NCBI GenBank assembly: GCA_026826555.1
Contig: JAKSZT010053769.1
Location: 2,076,505 to 2,140,504, forward strand
Source of the DNA: Tolypeutes matacus
Taxonomy: Eukaryota; Chordata; Mammalia; Cingulata; Chlamyphoridae
Direction: 5' to 3'
DNA: 64,000 bases
Made by a program: the position numbers and the translations under genes. Below, in pieces: positions 25,120-36,693 of the stretch (the stretch's first letter is position 1; each line of letters begins with the position of its first letter). A model generated the notes under the pieces. It saw only the letters and a program-made list of their open reading frames with translations. It was not told where the DNA came from and ran no database searches.

Positions 25120-25548
25120 TGTGATGGTTAAGCTCATATGCCAACTCAGCTGGGTCATGGCGCCAGTTGTTTGGTCAAGCAAGCAGGAGCCTGTTGTTAC
25201 TCTGATGATATTTCATAGATTTAAATCACTAGTCAGGTGATTTCATCTATGGCTGATTACATCTACAATCAACAAAGGAGATTGCCTGCAGAAATGAGAG
25301 AAGCCTCATCCCATCAGTTGAAGGCCTTAATGGGGAACTGAAGATTTCAGCAGTCAGAAAGAAGAATTTCAGTCTATAGTTCAGCCAGCCAGCTTCTCCT
25401 GGGGAATTCACTGAAAACTTCATAGAAGTTCCCAACTTGCGACCTGCCCTATAGAATTTGGACTTGCCAATTAAGTGAAGTAAGTGGATTCCTATAATAT
25501 ATAAATTAACCATTGGTTCTTTTTCTCTGGAGAACCCTGACTAATACA
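25120..25548 (+). mobile_element. Solo MaLR-type LTR with perfect 5-bp target duplication
   Basis: A 429-bp element from TGTGATGG to GACTAATACA. CCTGG flanks it on both sides (25115-25119 and 25549-25553). It interrupts the L1M host between '...cataattccctgg' and its continuation, so it is younger than the host. Confidence 0.85.
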
Positions 25549-25600
25549 CCTGGAGATTGATGAGATTGATGGAGAACCCTGACTTATACAGCTGGAGACT
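25529..25600. repeat. 42-bp local duplication spanning the LTR end and target site
   Basis: 'ggagaaccctga' at 25529 recurs at 25571, and 'acacctggagat' recurs as 'acagctggagac'. The last 20 bp of the LTR plus flank were copied in tandem after insertion, leaving a second, slightly changed LTR end outside the element. Confidence 0.75.
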
Positions 25601-26715
25601 CAGCCAAGTGTTTGCATGTATCAATAGTCCATTCCGACTTACTGCCAATTAGTGTTTGATGGCATTAATGTAGCATAGTTTGTTTAATTATTCACCTGCT
25701 GAAGGACAGCTGGATTATTTCCAGTTTTGGGCTATTACAAATGACGCTACTATGGACATTTTCGTACAGGTTTTTGTATGTATGAAAATTTTCATTTCTA
25801 TGGGATAAATGTGAGAGAGTGCAATGGCTGTTCATATTGTAATTGCCATCTATACATTTTCTGTGTAATGTCTGGTTATGTCTTTGGCCCATTTTCTAAT
25901 TGGAGTGTTCATTTTTACTGTTGAGTTTTGAGACTTTTTTATATGTCTAGATATAAGGCACTAAACCAAATGAATTTGGTGAGTATCTTTATTTTTATTA
26001 TGTTGAGTTGTTCAGTCCATGCACATGGTATTTCTTTCCATTTATTTAGGTCTTCTTTGATTTCTTTCATCACTATTTGGTAATTTTCAGCATACACAGA
26101 CCGTACATGTTTTGTTAGATTTATTCCTAAATATTTCATTTGTTTATAACAACTGAAAATGGTATTATATGTTTAATTTCAGTTTCCAGATGCTCATTGC
26201 TATGAGACAAAAATGCAATTGATTATTTTCTGTTCATATTCTATCCTACAACCTTGCTAAACTCTATTAGTAGTTCTAGGAGGTTTTCTTCTGTTGTTTT
26301 ATTTTATTTTTTTTAATATATGTTTCTTTTGGGGTGCTTTTTTTTTTTTTTTTTTTTTTGGTAGATTTCTATGTCGCAATCATGTCCTCTGAAAATAGGG
26401 ACTGTTTTATTTTACTTTTCCAATATTTATGCCTTTATTTATTTTTCTTGTCTTAATGCAGGGCTGGACTATGCAGGAGCAGACTTCCTTGCCTTTTCCT
26501 GAACATTCAATCTTTATTATATATGATGCTCGCTGAAGTGTTTTTTTGTTTTGTTTTTGTAAATGCTCCTTATCAAGTTGAAGAAGCTTCCTTAGCATAG
26601 ATATTTTATCATGAGTGGGTCTTAGATGTTGTCAAATTGTTTTTCTGTATCTATTGATATGATGAAATGATGTTCCTTCTTTAGTCTGTTAGTATGATGG
26701 ATTACATTGATTTTT

Positions 26716-26939
26716 CTTTTTTCTTTCAGTACCAGGGCTGGGAAATGAACACTGTCCTTGTAAGTGGGAAGCTGGTTCTCAACCACTGAGCCACATCGGC
26801 TTCCCTGAGTTGGTGTTTTTGTTTGTTTGCTTGCTGTTTGTTTGCTTGTTTGTTTTGTTTTTAAGAGGAACTAGGGACAAACTCGGGCCTTCCCATGTGG
26901 GAAGCAGGGGCTCAACCACTTGAGCCATATCTGCTCCCA
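26716..26939 (-). mobile_element. Dimeric tRNA-derived SINE, xenarthran DAS type
   Basis: Two SINE heads lie head-to-tail on the minus strand: one ends at about 26939 (plus-strand 'ttgagccatatctgctccc') and one at 26812 ('ctgagccacatcggcttccc'). They are separated by an A-rich linker seen as T/GTTT repeats at 26817-26861. A single 13-bp duplication TACATTGATTTTT (26703-26715 and 26940-26952) encloses both. This favours insertion as a dimer, although a second insertion into the first one's tail is possible. RNA polymerase III would have driven the source gene. Confidence 0.75.
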
Positions 26940-28949
26940 TACATTGATTTTTGAATGTTGAATCAGCCTTGAATCATTGGAATAAATTCCATTTAGTTAT
27001 GACATGTAAATCTTCTTATACATTGCTGGATTCAAGTTGTTAATATTGTGTTGAAGATACTGAGTGAAAATTCATGAGGACTATTCATCTATAGTTATAT
27101 TTTTTGTACTGTCTTCTTCTAATTTGGGTGTCAGTTTAATACTGGCCCCTTAAAATAAGTAAGGAAGTGTTCCCTCTTCTTTTATTTTCTAGAAGTGATT
27201 CTGTAAATTTTATGTTACTTCTTCTTTAAATGCTTGGTTAGAATCTCCAATGAAACCATCTGGGTATGGAGATTTCTTTTTTAGAGCTTTTAGATTAAAT
27301 ATTCAATTTCCTTACTAGTCTATATAAATTCTAATTCATAGTGGTCGAACTTTAGTAATTTGTGGTGTTCAAGGATGTGGCCCATTACTTCTCTGTTGTC
27401 AAATGTGTAAGCTTAAATGTTCATATTATTCCCTCATTATCCTTTTAAAAGCTGCAGTACCTGTAGTGATGTACTCTGTTTCAATCCTGATACTGGCGAA
27501 TGGTGCCTTCTCTCTTTGTTCTCCAAAAGTCTTGCTAAAAGTTTAACAAAGTTCATTGATTTTTTTTAAAAAAAGAACCAACTATATGTTACATTGACTT
27601 GATTTTTTTTTTGCTATTTTCAATCTCATTGATTTTTCCTCTTATATTTCCTTCCTTTTGTATGCTTCGGACTTATTTTGCTTTTTATCTAGTTTATTGA
27701 TGTACAATTTAGAGTATTGATTTGAGATCTTTCCTGTTTACGAATATAAGTATTTTGTGCCACAGAAGTTCCTGTTCAGCCCTGCTTTAGTTGCATACAA
27801 CATAGTTTGATATGTTGAATTTTCATCGACATTTAGTTATATGCATTTTTAAAGTTTCTTTTGAAATTAATTCCTTGATCCATAGATTATTGAAAGTGTG
27901 TTAATTTACATGTATTTGGAGAATTTTCTGTTGTTGTTGTATCATTGATTTCTTTTTTCCCCAATTAATGTGCACTTTAACACTTTTTTATTGGAGTTTA
28001 TCATTCACACATGAACATCTATAAACAATAAGTGTATAGTGTAAGCTGTGAACTTAAAAAACAAGCATGCATATCATCATACAGGGCTCCCATACATTAC
28101 CCCACCACCACCTTGCATTATTGTGAAATAATTGTTACAAATTATGAAAAAGTATCATCAAAACCTTACTACTAACTATAGCCAATATCTTACATTTTGT
28201 GTATTTTCCCCCAACTACCAGGTTAATGACACCATTTATTAGTATTATATACTTGTTATAGTTCATGAGAGAATGTTCTCATATTTGTTCTGTTAAACAT
28301 ACTCCATCTTCCACTGCAGGATTCATTATGTTATACAGTCTCATGTTTCGTACAATTCATTAAAAGTATACACTTAATGACTCTCACATCCATCACAGAG
28401 TTGTGCTGTCATCACCTCATTCAATTTTAGAATGTTTTCATTACTCCAAAAAGAAAAATCTCATGCCCCCTTATATATAACCCCCTACTGTTGTCCCTTA
28501 GAATCGATATAATATTTTCTTTGCCATTGCTGAAAAAATATTACAATATTACTGTTAACTGTAATCCAAAAGTTACATTAATTGTAATTTTCCCAAGTAT
28601 CATCATATTCTTAACACTTTGTAAAGGAAGAACATTCTTATACATATACTATTAACCACAATCTTCATCCACCACCAAAATCCTATGTTATACATTACCG
28701 ACATTATTCTTTAGCTTCCTTTCAATTGAAATATTACACCCACAGACTGCCTCTTTTAGCCATAATCAAATTTATAAGTCAGCAGTATGTTATACTCACT
28801 ATAATGTATTATCATCAACTCTATTCATTTCCACTCATTTAAAATAAAACTTATTAAAAATTCTACACACAGTAAGCATCAGCTTGCCTTCTAACCCACA
28901 TGCAATTTCTAGTAACCTATACTCTAGAGTTTACTTCTGTGAGTTTACT

Positions 28950-31900
28950 CATTTAGTTCATATTAGTGAGGCCATATAATATTTGCCCTTTTATGTCTGA
29001 CTTATTTCACTCAAGATAATGTCCTCAAGGTTAATCCACGTGGTCATATGCATCCTGAATTCATTACTTCTTACATCTGAATAGTATTTCATTGTACGTA
29101 TACACCACATTTTGTTTATCTACTCAATGGTTGATGGACACTTGAGTTGTTTCCATATGTTAGCAAATGTGAATAATGCTGTTATGAACATAGGTGTGCA
29201 AATATCAGTTCGTGCCTTGCTTTCAGTTCTTCTGAATATATTCCTAGTAATGGGATTGCTGGATTGTACAGCACTTCTATATTTTGTTTCTTGAGGAACC
29301 ACCAAATTTTCTTACACTAAGGCTACACCATTTGACATTCCCACCAATAGTGAAGGAGGGCTCCTATTTTTCCACATCCTTTTCAGAACTTATAGTTTTC
29401 TGTTTTTGGAATAATGGCCATTCTATAAGGTGTGAAATCATATCTCATTGTAGTTTTGATCTGCATGTCCCAAATAGCTAAAGATGTTGAACATTTTTTC
29501 ATATGCTTTTTGGCCATTTGTATTTTCTCTTTGGAGAAATGTCTATTCAAGTCTTTTGCCCATTTTTTAATTGGGCTGTTTGTCTTTTTATTGGTGGGTT
29601 GTATGATTTCTTTATATAACAAGGATATCAAACCCTTATTGGATATGTGGTTTCCAAATATTTTCTTCCATTGAGTAAGCTGCCTTTTCACTTTCTTGAT
29701 AAAGTTCTTTGAAACACAAAAGTGTTTAAATTTGAAGAGGTCCCATTTATTTAATTTTTTGTTGTTTTTGTTGCTGATGCTTTGGGTGTAAGGTTTAAGA
29801 AACTGCCACCTAACACAAGATCTTGAAGATGTTTCCCTACATATTCTTCTAGGAGTTTTATGATAGTAGCTTTTATATTTAGGTCTTTGATCCATTTTGG
29901 TTAGTTTTTGTATGAGGTGTGTGAGATAGGGTTCATCTTTCTTTCTTTTGGATATGGATATCCAGTTCTCCTAGCCCCATTTGTTGAATAGACTGTTCTG
30001 CCCCAGCTAGGTGGGTTTGAGAGCCCTGTCAAAAATTATTTTGCTATAAATTTGAGGATCTATTTCTGAACAGTACTTCTATTCCATTGGTCAACATATC
30101 TATCTTTATGCCAGTACCATGCTGTGTTTACCACTGTAGCTAAATAATACACTTTAAAGTCAGGAAGTGGGAAAAACTTTGTTCTTTTTAAAGATATTTT
30201 TGGCTATTTTGAACATATTAGCCTTCCAAATAAATTTTAAAATTGGCCTTTCCAGTTCTTTAAAAAAGACTGTTGGAAGTTTTATTGGGATTGCATTGAA
30301 TCTGTAGATAAATTATGGTAGAATTGACGTCTTAATGATATTTAGTCTTCCAATCTATGAACATGGAATGTCCTTCCATTTATTTGGGTCTTTTTTTTGT
30401 TTGTTTCTTTCAGAAATGTTTTATAGTTTTCTGAATACAAGTCCTTTATGTCCTTGGTTAAGTTTATTCCTAAATATTTTATTCTTTTTTCTCTATTGTA
30501 AATAAGATTTTTTTCCCTGACTTCCTCCTTAGATTGTGTATTAATCTTGTATCTTACTGTATTCCTGAACTTGTCTATTAGTTCTAATAGTTTATTGTGG
30601 ATTTTTTGGGAGTTTCTAGATATAGGATCATGTCATCAGCAAATAGTGAAAGTTTGACTTCTTCTTTTCCTATTTGGATTCTTTTTATTTCTCTTGCTTG
30701 TCTTTCTCTAGCCAGAACTTCTAGCACAATATTGAATAACAGTGGTGATAGTGGGCATCGTTGTCTTGTTCCCAATCTCAGCTGGAAATTTATCAGTATT
30801 TCTACATTGAGTATAATGTTAGCTGTTGGTTTTTCATATATGCACTTTATCATATTGAGAAACTTTCCTTCTATTACAATCTTTTGGAGCGTTTTCATCA
30901 AGAAATGATGTTGGATTTTGTCAAATGCCTTTTTTGCATCAATCAAGATGATCATGTGATTTTTCATCCTCAGTTTAGAAATGTTATGTATTACATTGAT
31001 TGATTTTCTTGTGTGCTGAACCACCCTTGCATACCTGGGATTAAACCCACTTGATCATATGTAATTTTTAGTGTGCTGTTGGATTTGATTAGCAAGTATT
31101 TTATGAGGATTTTTGCATCTATATTCATTAGAGAAATTGGTCTATAGTTTCCTTTTTTCGTCTTATCTTTATCTGGCTTTGGTGGTAGCATGCTATAACT
31201 TCATAGAATGAGTTTGGTAGTGATCTCTCCTGTTCTATTTTTTGGAAGAGTTTGAGTAAGATTGGTATTAATTATGCTTTGAATGACTAGTAGAATTCAC
31301 CTATGAAGACATCTGGTCCTGGCCTTTTCATCTTTGGGAGGATTTTGATGACTATTTCAATCTTCTTACTTGTGATTGGTTTGTTGAGGTCTTCTATTCC
31401 TTTTAGGATCAGTGTAGATAGTATGTGTGTTTCTAGGAATTTGTCCATTTTGTCTACATTGTCTAGTTTATTCACATACAATTGTTCACAGTATCCTCCT
31501 TTGATCATTTTTGTTTCCGTGGGGTCAGTTGTATGTCACCCCTTTCATTTCTGAATTTATTTAATATTATCTTCTGTCTTTTTTTCTTTGTCAGTCTAAC
31601 TAAGGATTTGTTGATTTTGTTGATCTTTTCAAAGAAACTACTTTTGGTTTTGTTGATTCTTGTTTTTGTTTTCAATTTCACTTATTTCTTCTCTAATCTT
31701 TGTTATTGTTTTCCTTCTGCATACTTTAGGATTAGTTTGCTGTTCTGTTCTTAGTTCCTGCGGTGTTCAGTCAGGTCTTTGATTTTAGCTCTTTCTTTGT
31801 TTTCAATGTAAACATTGAGGGCTATAAATTTCTCTCAGCACTGCATTCACTGCATCCCATAGGTTTTAATACGTTGTGTTCTCTTCATTCATCTTGAAAT

Positions 31901-32700
31901 AGTTACTGATTTTTCTTGTGATTTCTTCTTTGACCTACTAATTGTTTAAGAGTTTATTGTTTAACCTCTATATATTTGAGTTTTCCCTTTCTCCATCTGT
32001 TGGTGATTTCCAGCTTCATTCCGTTATGATCAGAGATAGTGCTTTGTATAATTTAAATCTTTTTAAATTTATGGAGAGTTGTTTTGTGACCCAATAAATG
32101 ATGTATCCTGGAGAAATATCCATGAGCACTTGAGAAGAATGTATATCCTGCTGTTTTGGAGTGCAATGTTTGATATATATCTGTGAGGTTTAGTCCATTT
32201 ATCATATTATTCAACTTTTCTATTTCCTTATTGATCCTTTGTCCAGTTATTCTCTCCAAAGATGAGTTGAAGTCTCCAACTATTATTGTAGAAACATCTA
32301 TTCCTCTCTTCACTTTTGTAAGTCTGTGCCTCGTGTATTTTGGGGAACACTGGTTGGGTGCATACATATTTAATATTGCTATTTCTTCGTGGTGAATTGC
32401 TCCTTTTATTAATATATAATGTCCTTTTTCCTCTCTTATAGCATTTTTGTATTTAAAGTCTATTTTGTCCAATATTAGTATTACTACTCCAGCTCTTTTT
32501 TGATTACTGTTGTGTGGAATATCTTTTTCAACCTTTTACTTTCAGTTTATTTGTGTCCTTGTGTGTAAGATGAGTCTCTTGTAGACAGAATATAGATGGT
32601 GGATATTTTTTATCCATTCTGCCATCCTGTTTTTTGATTGGGGTATTCAAGCCATTAATATTCAAAATTATTATAATAAAAGCATTACTTACTTCATCCA
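28950..32700 (-). pseudogene. L1 copy A ORF2 (endonuclease-reverse transcriptase), broken
   Basis: ORF2 makes the endonuclease and reverse transcriptase used in target-primed insertion. Fragments appear in order on the minus strand. The endonuclease part (32472-32053) has VGDFN and YTFFSSAH; the active-site SRIDH position reads SRIHH, replacing a conserved Asp. Next come '[16 protein letters not shown]' (31191-30991), the reverse-transcriptase core with [11 protein letters not shown] and an intact FADDM (31024-30584), and the C-terminal '[12 protein letters not shown]' region (29895-29383). Frameshifts and stops separate them. Dead. Confidence 0.85.
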
Positions 32701-32889
32701 TTATATCTTTTGTCTTTCCATTGATTTTTGTTACTATTATCTGTCTTTTTACCCTTTTTGTTACTCTTGCTAATAATCTTCATTTCTATACTCTTCTCCA
32801 GGCCTCTCTCAGCTACCTTTCCTTCAGGCTGCAGCACTCCCCTTTAGTACTTGTAAATCTGGTCTATTGGTGACATACTCTTTTAGTTT

Positions 32890-33480
32890 TTGTTTATCTC
32901 TGAAGATTTTAAACTCACCTCCCTCCCCTCAGTTTTGAAGTACAGTTTTGCTGGATAGAGAATTCTTGGTTTGTATTTTTTCTCTTTCAGAACCTTTAAT
33001 ATATCATACCATTCTTCTTGTTTCCATGGTTTCTGATGGGAAATTGGTACTTACTCTTATTGAGCATCCCTCATATGTTATGAATTGTTTTTCTCTTTCT
33101 ACTTTCAGAATTCTCTTTATCTCTGGCATTTGACCTTCTGAATAATAGGTGTCTCAGAGTAGGTTTATTTGGAATTTTTCCGTTTTGGGTGTGTTGTCCT
33201 TCTTGAATATTGATATTTATGTCTTTCATAAGAGTTGGGAAATTTTCAGTCATTATTTCCTCAAATATCTTTTCTGCCCATTTTCCATTCTCTTCTCCTT
33301 CTCGGACACATATATTGTGTATGTTTGTGCATTTTGTATTGTCATTCAACTCCCTGAGACCCTGTTCAATTTTTTCCTTCTTTTTCTCTTTCTGATCTCC
33401 TGTCTTTTCAAGTTCAGTTGCTCTGTTTTCCAAATCACTTATTCTGTCTTCACCCAACTCAAATCTGCTATTATATGACA
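32890..33480 (-). pseudogene. L1 copy A ORF1, C-terminal part, split by a later L1
   Basis: ORF1p is the RNA-binding trimeric chaperone of the L1 particle. The open piece 33484-33071 shows the end of the coiled coil (DRISDLENRATELEK) and the start of the RRM-like domain (IFEEIMTENFPTLMK). The upstream coiled-coil part is displaced to about 36694-36870 by the 33497-36678 insert. Frameshifts near 33360 and 33140 also break it. Confidence 0.8.
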
Positions 33481-33566
33481 CCAATATATTTTTTAATAAT
33501 TTTTATTTTTAAAGCAGCTTTAGATTATATTACAGATAAATATTACATAAAAAATATAAGGAATTC

Positions 33567-33806
33567 TGGGAAGCAGCTGGGGCTCAAGCAATTGAGCTCC
33601 TGCTTACCATATGGAGGACCTAGGTTCGATCCCTGGGACCTCCTGGTAAAAAAGAAAAAAGGCATCCCAGACCTGCATGGTGATGCACAGGTCCCCATGC
33701 AGCATGGAAAGGTGCAGACCCCTGCATGGCACAGAGAGGAGCAGGCCCCCATGCAGTGAAGTAATGCACCAAAAAGACGGTTACACAGCCAGATAGAAAA
33801 AAATAT
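33567..33806 (+). mobile_element. tRNA-derived SINE, xenarthran DAS type
   Basis: Head 'gggaagcagctggggctcaa', A-box-like 'ggctcaagcaattgag', and B box 'ggttcgatccc' at about 33623-33633, then 'gggacctcctggt', an A-rich linker and a GC-rich tail portion ending in A/TA-rich sequence near 33806. Inserted in the 3'UTR of the inverted L1. Long form, compared with the short SINE at 51917-52032. Confidence 0.8.
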
Positions 33807-33811
33807 ATATA

Positions 33812-34400
33812 GGGGTTTCCCATATATCCAATCCCTCCCCCTCCCCCTTCCACACTTTACCTGATTAACAACATCTTTCATGAATGTGGTACATTTGTTA
33901 CAATTGATGAACACATATTGAAGCATTGCTACTAACCATGGGCTATAGTTTACATTAAATTTTACACTTTACACTGCACAATTTTATCACTTTTGACAAA
34001 ATGTATAATGACTGGTATCCATCATTGTAACACCATGCAGAACAATTCCAATGTCTCAAAAATGCCCCATGTTACACCCATTTTCTGAGAATATTTATGT
34101 TACTGAAAAGTCACATAGAAAATACAGGGGAGTCCTATACACTCCATTCCCATTCCCCCATCCTTCCCTACCAATAGCATCCTACATGAGTATGATACAT
34201 TAGTAACAATTGATGAACAAATATCAAAGCATTGCTACTAACCATGGTCAGTGGTTTACATTATGGTTTACCTTTTGCACTCTATACTTTTATACATTCT
34301 AACAAAATGTATAATAGCCTGTATCTCTCATTGCAAGATCAGAACATTGCAAAATGACTACAGTTCCCAAAGATACCCCATGCTCCACCCATTCCTCCCC
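33812..34400 (-). repeat. Direct duplication of about 306 bp within an L1 3'UTR
   Basis: 'caattgatgaaca' at 33901 recurs at 34207, and 'acaaaatgtataat' at 33996 recurs at 34302: both offsets are 306 bp. The copies diverge elsewhere, so the duplication predates the insertion or is old. Similar 3'UTR duplications are seen in two other L1 copies here. Confidence 0.8.
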
Positions 34401-34705
34401 TCCCTTGGAACCTATAACAACCACTAAGTTCCTATTTTTTAATAATAAGAAGTTTGCATTAATTTTGAGGGTTGACATATTGGTCTGTTTCCTTTTATTA
34501 GGTGCTGCCTATGTACTTGAGATGATCTTGCACCTCTAGCTATTTAAAAGAAGAGAGAACTGCAAGTGTTGTAGAGGATGTGGAGGAATGGGAATGCTTA
34601 TACTCTGTTGGTGGGAATGTAGAATGGTGCAGCCATTCTGGAGGATGGTTTGGTGGTTCCTCAGGAAGCTAACTATAGAACTGCCATAAGATCTAGCAAT
34701 CCCAC

Positions 34706-35310
34706 TGTATTAGTCAGCCAAAGGGGTACTGATGCAAAATACCAGAAATTGGTTGGTCTTTATAAAGGGTATTTATTTGGGGTAGAAGTCTGCCGTTACC
34801 AGGCCATAAAACGTAAGTTTCTTTCCTCACCAAAGTCCATGGCCACTTTTGGAGCAAGACAGCTGCCAATGTTTGTCAGGGTTCAGGCTTCTTGGGTTTC
34901 TCTCTACCCGGGGCTCCGTTTCTCTCCGGGCTTAGCGCCTCTGGTTCCTCCACAAGGTCAGCTGTAGATTATGAGGCTCTCTAGGCTTTGTTTCTCTCCA
35001 CAAGGCCAGCTGTAGACTATCAGGCAAATGGCTTGTCTCTATCCCAGGGCCTTCTTTCCTTCTTCATGACCAAGCTCTCTTACTTCCCAGGGCTCCAGCT
35101 CAAGACTCCAATATCAAAAACTGTTCTTTGCCACCTTTTATATTTGATTTCCCCACCCATCTAGGGGTGGGGCTCAGTGCCCTACTGACGTGGCCCAGTT
35201 AATGCCCTAATCATAACTTAATCATGCCCAGATTAACAGACCAGTTTACAAGCATGATCCAATATCTATTTTTGGAATTCATAATTACATCAAACTTCCA
35301 AACTACGATA
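34706..35310 (-). mobile_element. Solo MaLR-type LTR with perfect 5-bp target duplication
   Basis: A 605-bp element of the same family as 14500-15109. CCCAC flanks both sides (34701-34705 and 35311-35315). It splits ORF2-end text of the inverted L1 ('gatctagcaatcccac' continues as 'tgtttggcatataacc'), so it postdates that L1, which postdates copy A, which postdates the L1M host. The terminal CA has become TA. Confidence 0.9.
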
Positions 35311-36094
35311 CCCACTGTTTGGCATATAACCAGAAGAATTGAAAGCAGGGACACCAACAGATTTATGCACACCAATGTTCATAATGGCATTATTCATTAT
35401 TGCCAAAAGTTGCAAACAACACAAGTGTCCAAGAGATGAATGGATAAACAAATCGTGGTATATGCATAACATGGAATATTACTCAGCTGCAAGAAGGAAT
35501 GAAGTATTGACATATGGGACAACATGGATGCATCTTAAAGACCTTATGTTGAGTGAAGCAATCCAATCACTAAAGGACAAATAATAGAAGTCCTCACTAA
35601 TATGACTTAAGCAAGTTGAGCAGACTCACAGGGCTAGAGTCTGGAAAATAGGTTATCAGGGGACAGAAAGGGAATAGAGTGTGGTGAGCCAGTGGTCACT
35701 ATGGGCAAAACTTATGATAAGGTAGAAGGAAGAGGGTTGTTTGGCAGTAGATGGGGGTGATGGTGGTGCAGGGATGTGAGAGGAGTTTATGGTGCTGGAA
35801 TGTGAGGGTGAGCAGGATGGGAGAGATTATCTTTGGAACTGGGGGGAGGACTGGAGGAAGGAACAGGTGAGTTCTGGGGGTTTGTAGGTCTGTAGTTGAA
35901 ACCACAATGGTGGGAATGCTTTTTGAAAAATATGGCAGGGGAGGATCAATGTTGCAGGGCATTAGTGGTGGGGGGAAATGTGGGAAAGGGTGCACCTGGA
36001 GCATGCTTCTATAAAATATGAATGTGTTCATCTTGGCATAGGGTGTTATCTCAGTGGGTAGATGAGGTAATGTTTACCCAAGTCAAACCTTGCC

Positions 36095-36628
36095 TGTGGG
36101 GCGCTACGCCCCACCCGCTTCCCGTAGCCAACTTCTCTCTTCCCCGAACCCAACTTCCCCATTTCTCTCAGCCTATCACAGCATTCCCTCACAGCCATAA
36201 CCTTATTTGGACATGTTGGCCTTCTCCTCTAGCCTCCCCCCTCCCTCCCAAATCTTCCCTCCACGCCCAGCAACAGCTTCGCCCTATCAGAAGACAACAC
36301 GCTCACCCCTGCCCAACTCTGCCTATATAACTGCGCAGTTATCCCTGAATAAAGGTCTTACCTTCCAGCAAGCAAGTGAGTGGTGTCTCTTCATTTAGTA
36401 CTGTCAGGGAGACCACAGGGCACCAAACGGCGACCCTGTGACAACTTCTCCTTAACCTCCGTGAAGACCAGGGAGCCGGGCCTGTGCTCTCCTGACAACT
36501 TCTTCACCCCCCCGCCGTTCCGGAGTGCACGCCGGACGGCCCACAACTAGCTCGTGTCGCTCCCCGGGCTGCAGCAGGGCTGATCACCCTCAGGCCCGGA
36601 AACAAAGCGGCAGGTAGAGACCCACACA
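36095..36628 (+). mobile_element. ERV LTR, GC- and CpG-rich, 3' limit uncertain
   Basis: Begins TGTGGGGCGC at 36095. TATATAA at 36324-36330 is followed only 17 bp later by AATAAA (36348-36353). That close spacing implies a very short R and is typical of betaretrovirus-like (class II) LTRs. A long CpG-rich U5-like segment follows. I end it at the CA at 36628, but no clean 6-bp duplication was found, and the last 50 bp before 36678 are unexplained. No coding sequence is attached. It sits at the far end of the inverted L1. Confidence 0.55.
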
Positions 36629-36693
36629 ATAAATAAGAAAATATTAAACTCCTATCCTGGGGAGTACTGCTACCTTCTCCAATGTATTTTTAA

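Larger units (their letters stand above)
33497..36678 (-). mobile_element. 5'-inverted (twin-primed) L1 inside L1 copy A
   Basis: Target-site copies CCAATATATTTTTTAA (33481-33496) and CCAATGTATTTTTAA (36679-36693) bracket the unit. The left part (33497 to about 34545) is L1 3'UTR on the minus strand with a T-rich tail at the left end. From about 34546 the orientation flips and ORF2-end/3'UTR text runs on the plus strand ('ctctgttggtgggaatg', 'caaacaacacaagtgtcc', 'ttactcagctgcaagaagg'). An inverted 5' segment next to a normal 3' segment within one target duplication is the twin-priming signature. It contains a SINE and two LTRs. Confidence 0.7.

Noticed and set aside
29120..29305. Short frames on both strands around a LINE C-terminus
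   Set aside because: They are pieces or complements of L1 copy A ORF2 and are not separate genes.
33071..33926. Overlapping plus- and minus-strand frames with hydrophobic runs
   Set aside because: Plus-strand frames are shadows of L1 ORF1, and the 127-residue minus frame at 33543-33926 is antisense SINE.
34706..35310. Reading the element as a hAT DNA transposon with 8-bp duplication
   Set aside because: A perfect 5-bp CCCAC duplication with TG...TA ends, a polyadenylation signal and a second copy with TG...CA ends fit an LTR better.
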